DNA of 64,000 bases, taken from contig NW_026870603.1 of assembly GCF_963576545.1 (NCBI RefSeq), positions 372,001-436,000 of the forward strand. Direction: 5' to 3'. Under the pieces are notes generated by a model. That model ran no database searches and was not told the origin of the DNA. It worked only from the letters and a program-made list of their open reading frames with translations. Position numbers and translations under genes: made by a program. Within the stretch, counting starts at the first letter, position 1. Each line of letters begins with the position of its first letter. Source of the DNA: Limanda limanda (lineage: Eukaryota; Chordata; Actinopteri; Pleuronectiformes; Pleuronectidae). Below, piece by piece: positions 63,839-64,000 of the stretch.

Positions 63839-64000
63839 GAGATATTCTTGAATAACTTTTTTTGTGAAGGTCGGAGAGACTTGCAAGTAGGCTCTACCCC
63901 CACTAAATGGGGTTGCGCGCATCGATCAGTACCATCCTTGAGCTTCTCCGACTTTCGGAAGGGTTAGGGTTAGGGTTAGGGATGAAAGCACATAGGAGAA
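63839..64000 (+). repeat. Last A monomer, cut by the window edge
   Basis: A monomer of the GGGGTTG, ATCAGTACC type with three hexamers; only its final base is outside the window. The array continues to the right. Confidence 0.95.

Larger units (their letters stand above)
1..64000 (+). repeat. Tandem satellite array with embedded TTAGGG
   Basis: Every base belongs to a head-to-tail array of two related monomers, A (163 or 157 bp) and B (155 bp). Parsing on the motif that starts each monomer (GAGATATTC) gives 280 A, 118 complete B, one partial B at the left edge and one B/A chimera, which sum exactly to the window length. No inverted monomer, insertion or unique spacer was seen. A runs are 1 to 6 long; B is a singleton except once. 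Neither edge of the array is inside the window. Satellites of this length are commonly heterochromatic (pericentromeric or subtelomeric); the telomeric hexamers make subtelomeric the more attractive guess, but that is inference. There is no coding, RNA-gene or mobile-element signal anywhere in the span. Confidence 0.97.

Noticed and set aside
785..63922. Dozens of open frames of 60 to 320 codons on the minus strand
   Set aside because: They are the same two frames of the satellite read repeatedly, many starting at GTG codons and ending at monomer-phase changes. They overlap one another, resemble no protein family I recognise, and their openness follows from monomer lengths and absence of stops in a 163-bp unit.
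1..64000. CRISPR-like array (regular repeats and spacers)
   Set aside because: There are no unique spacers: the sequence between any two repeated parts is itself repeated, monomers are about 160 bp, and TTAGGG tracts point to a eukaryote.
1..64000. Transposon-derived array (tandem mobile element with terminal repeats)
   Set aside because: No terminal inverted repeats or target-site duplications bound any unit, no transposase or reverse transcriptase motif occurs in any frame, and unit borders are arbitrary within a head-to-tail array.

Overview
The whole window is one uninterrupted tandem satellite DNA array; I see no gene, RNA gene, transposon or unique sequence in it. Two related monomers alternate head to tail. 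Type A is 163 bp, or 157 bp when one hexamer is missing, and carries three (or two) TTAGGG units. Type B is 155 bp and has no TTAGGG. By hand parsing the window holds: 84 bp of a B; 280 A monomers (251 long, 29 short, the last cut by one base); 118 further B monomers (two of them 154 bp); and one B/A chimera of 163 bp. These lengths add up to exactly 64,000 bp, so no bases are left unexplained. All monomers point the same way and every TTAGGG lies on the + strand.

Organism: nucleosome-length satellite monomers in a long higher-order array, with embedded TTAGGG, indicate a nuclear eukaryotic chromosome whose telomere repeat is probably TTAGGG. That fits vertebrates, many other animals, many fungi and several protist or algal groups. 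I do not recognise the satellite and cannot name the species. A subtelomeric or other heterochromatic block is the likeliest location, and both array edges lie outside the window.

Layout as a barcode, giving the number of A monomers between successive B monomers from the left: 1,1,2,4,1,2,1,3,4,1,2,2,2,2,1,2,2,2,2,5,2,2,4,2,4,2,4,1,4,2,2,3,2,5,2,1,2,2,2,2,1,2,5,2,2,5,2,4,3,1,2,5,2,1,2,2,2,2,2,2,2,4,3,1,2,3,2,6,3,1,2,3,2,(BB),1,2,1,2,2,3,2,3,2,2,2,3,4,4,1,2,2,4,2,1,3,4,1,2,3,2,1,3,3,1,2,2,4,2,2,4,2,3,4,2,2,4,2,1,chimera,(B),1.

On top of this lie nested higher-order repeats with periods of 1926 bp (7.6-11.5 kb), 1288 bp (11.1-14.4 kb), 1119 bp (15.5-17.7 kb and 41.5-45.9 kb), 1920 bp (21.2-25.1 kb), 1437 bp (30.3-33.1 kb), 3689 bp (33.1-39.8 kb) and about 1769 bp (57.1-63.4 kb). 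There are also displaced block duplications at offsets of 2236, 10,088, 3681 and 7849 bp. Sequence variants are zoned along the array, as expected from repeated unequal exchange or conversion. The points most worth a second look are the regularly spaced telomeric G-tracts, the mosaic A/B relationship with an invariant 45-bp start, the chimeric monomer at 63521-63683, the single BB junction at 39636-39945 and the excess of CpG transitions among recurrent variants.
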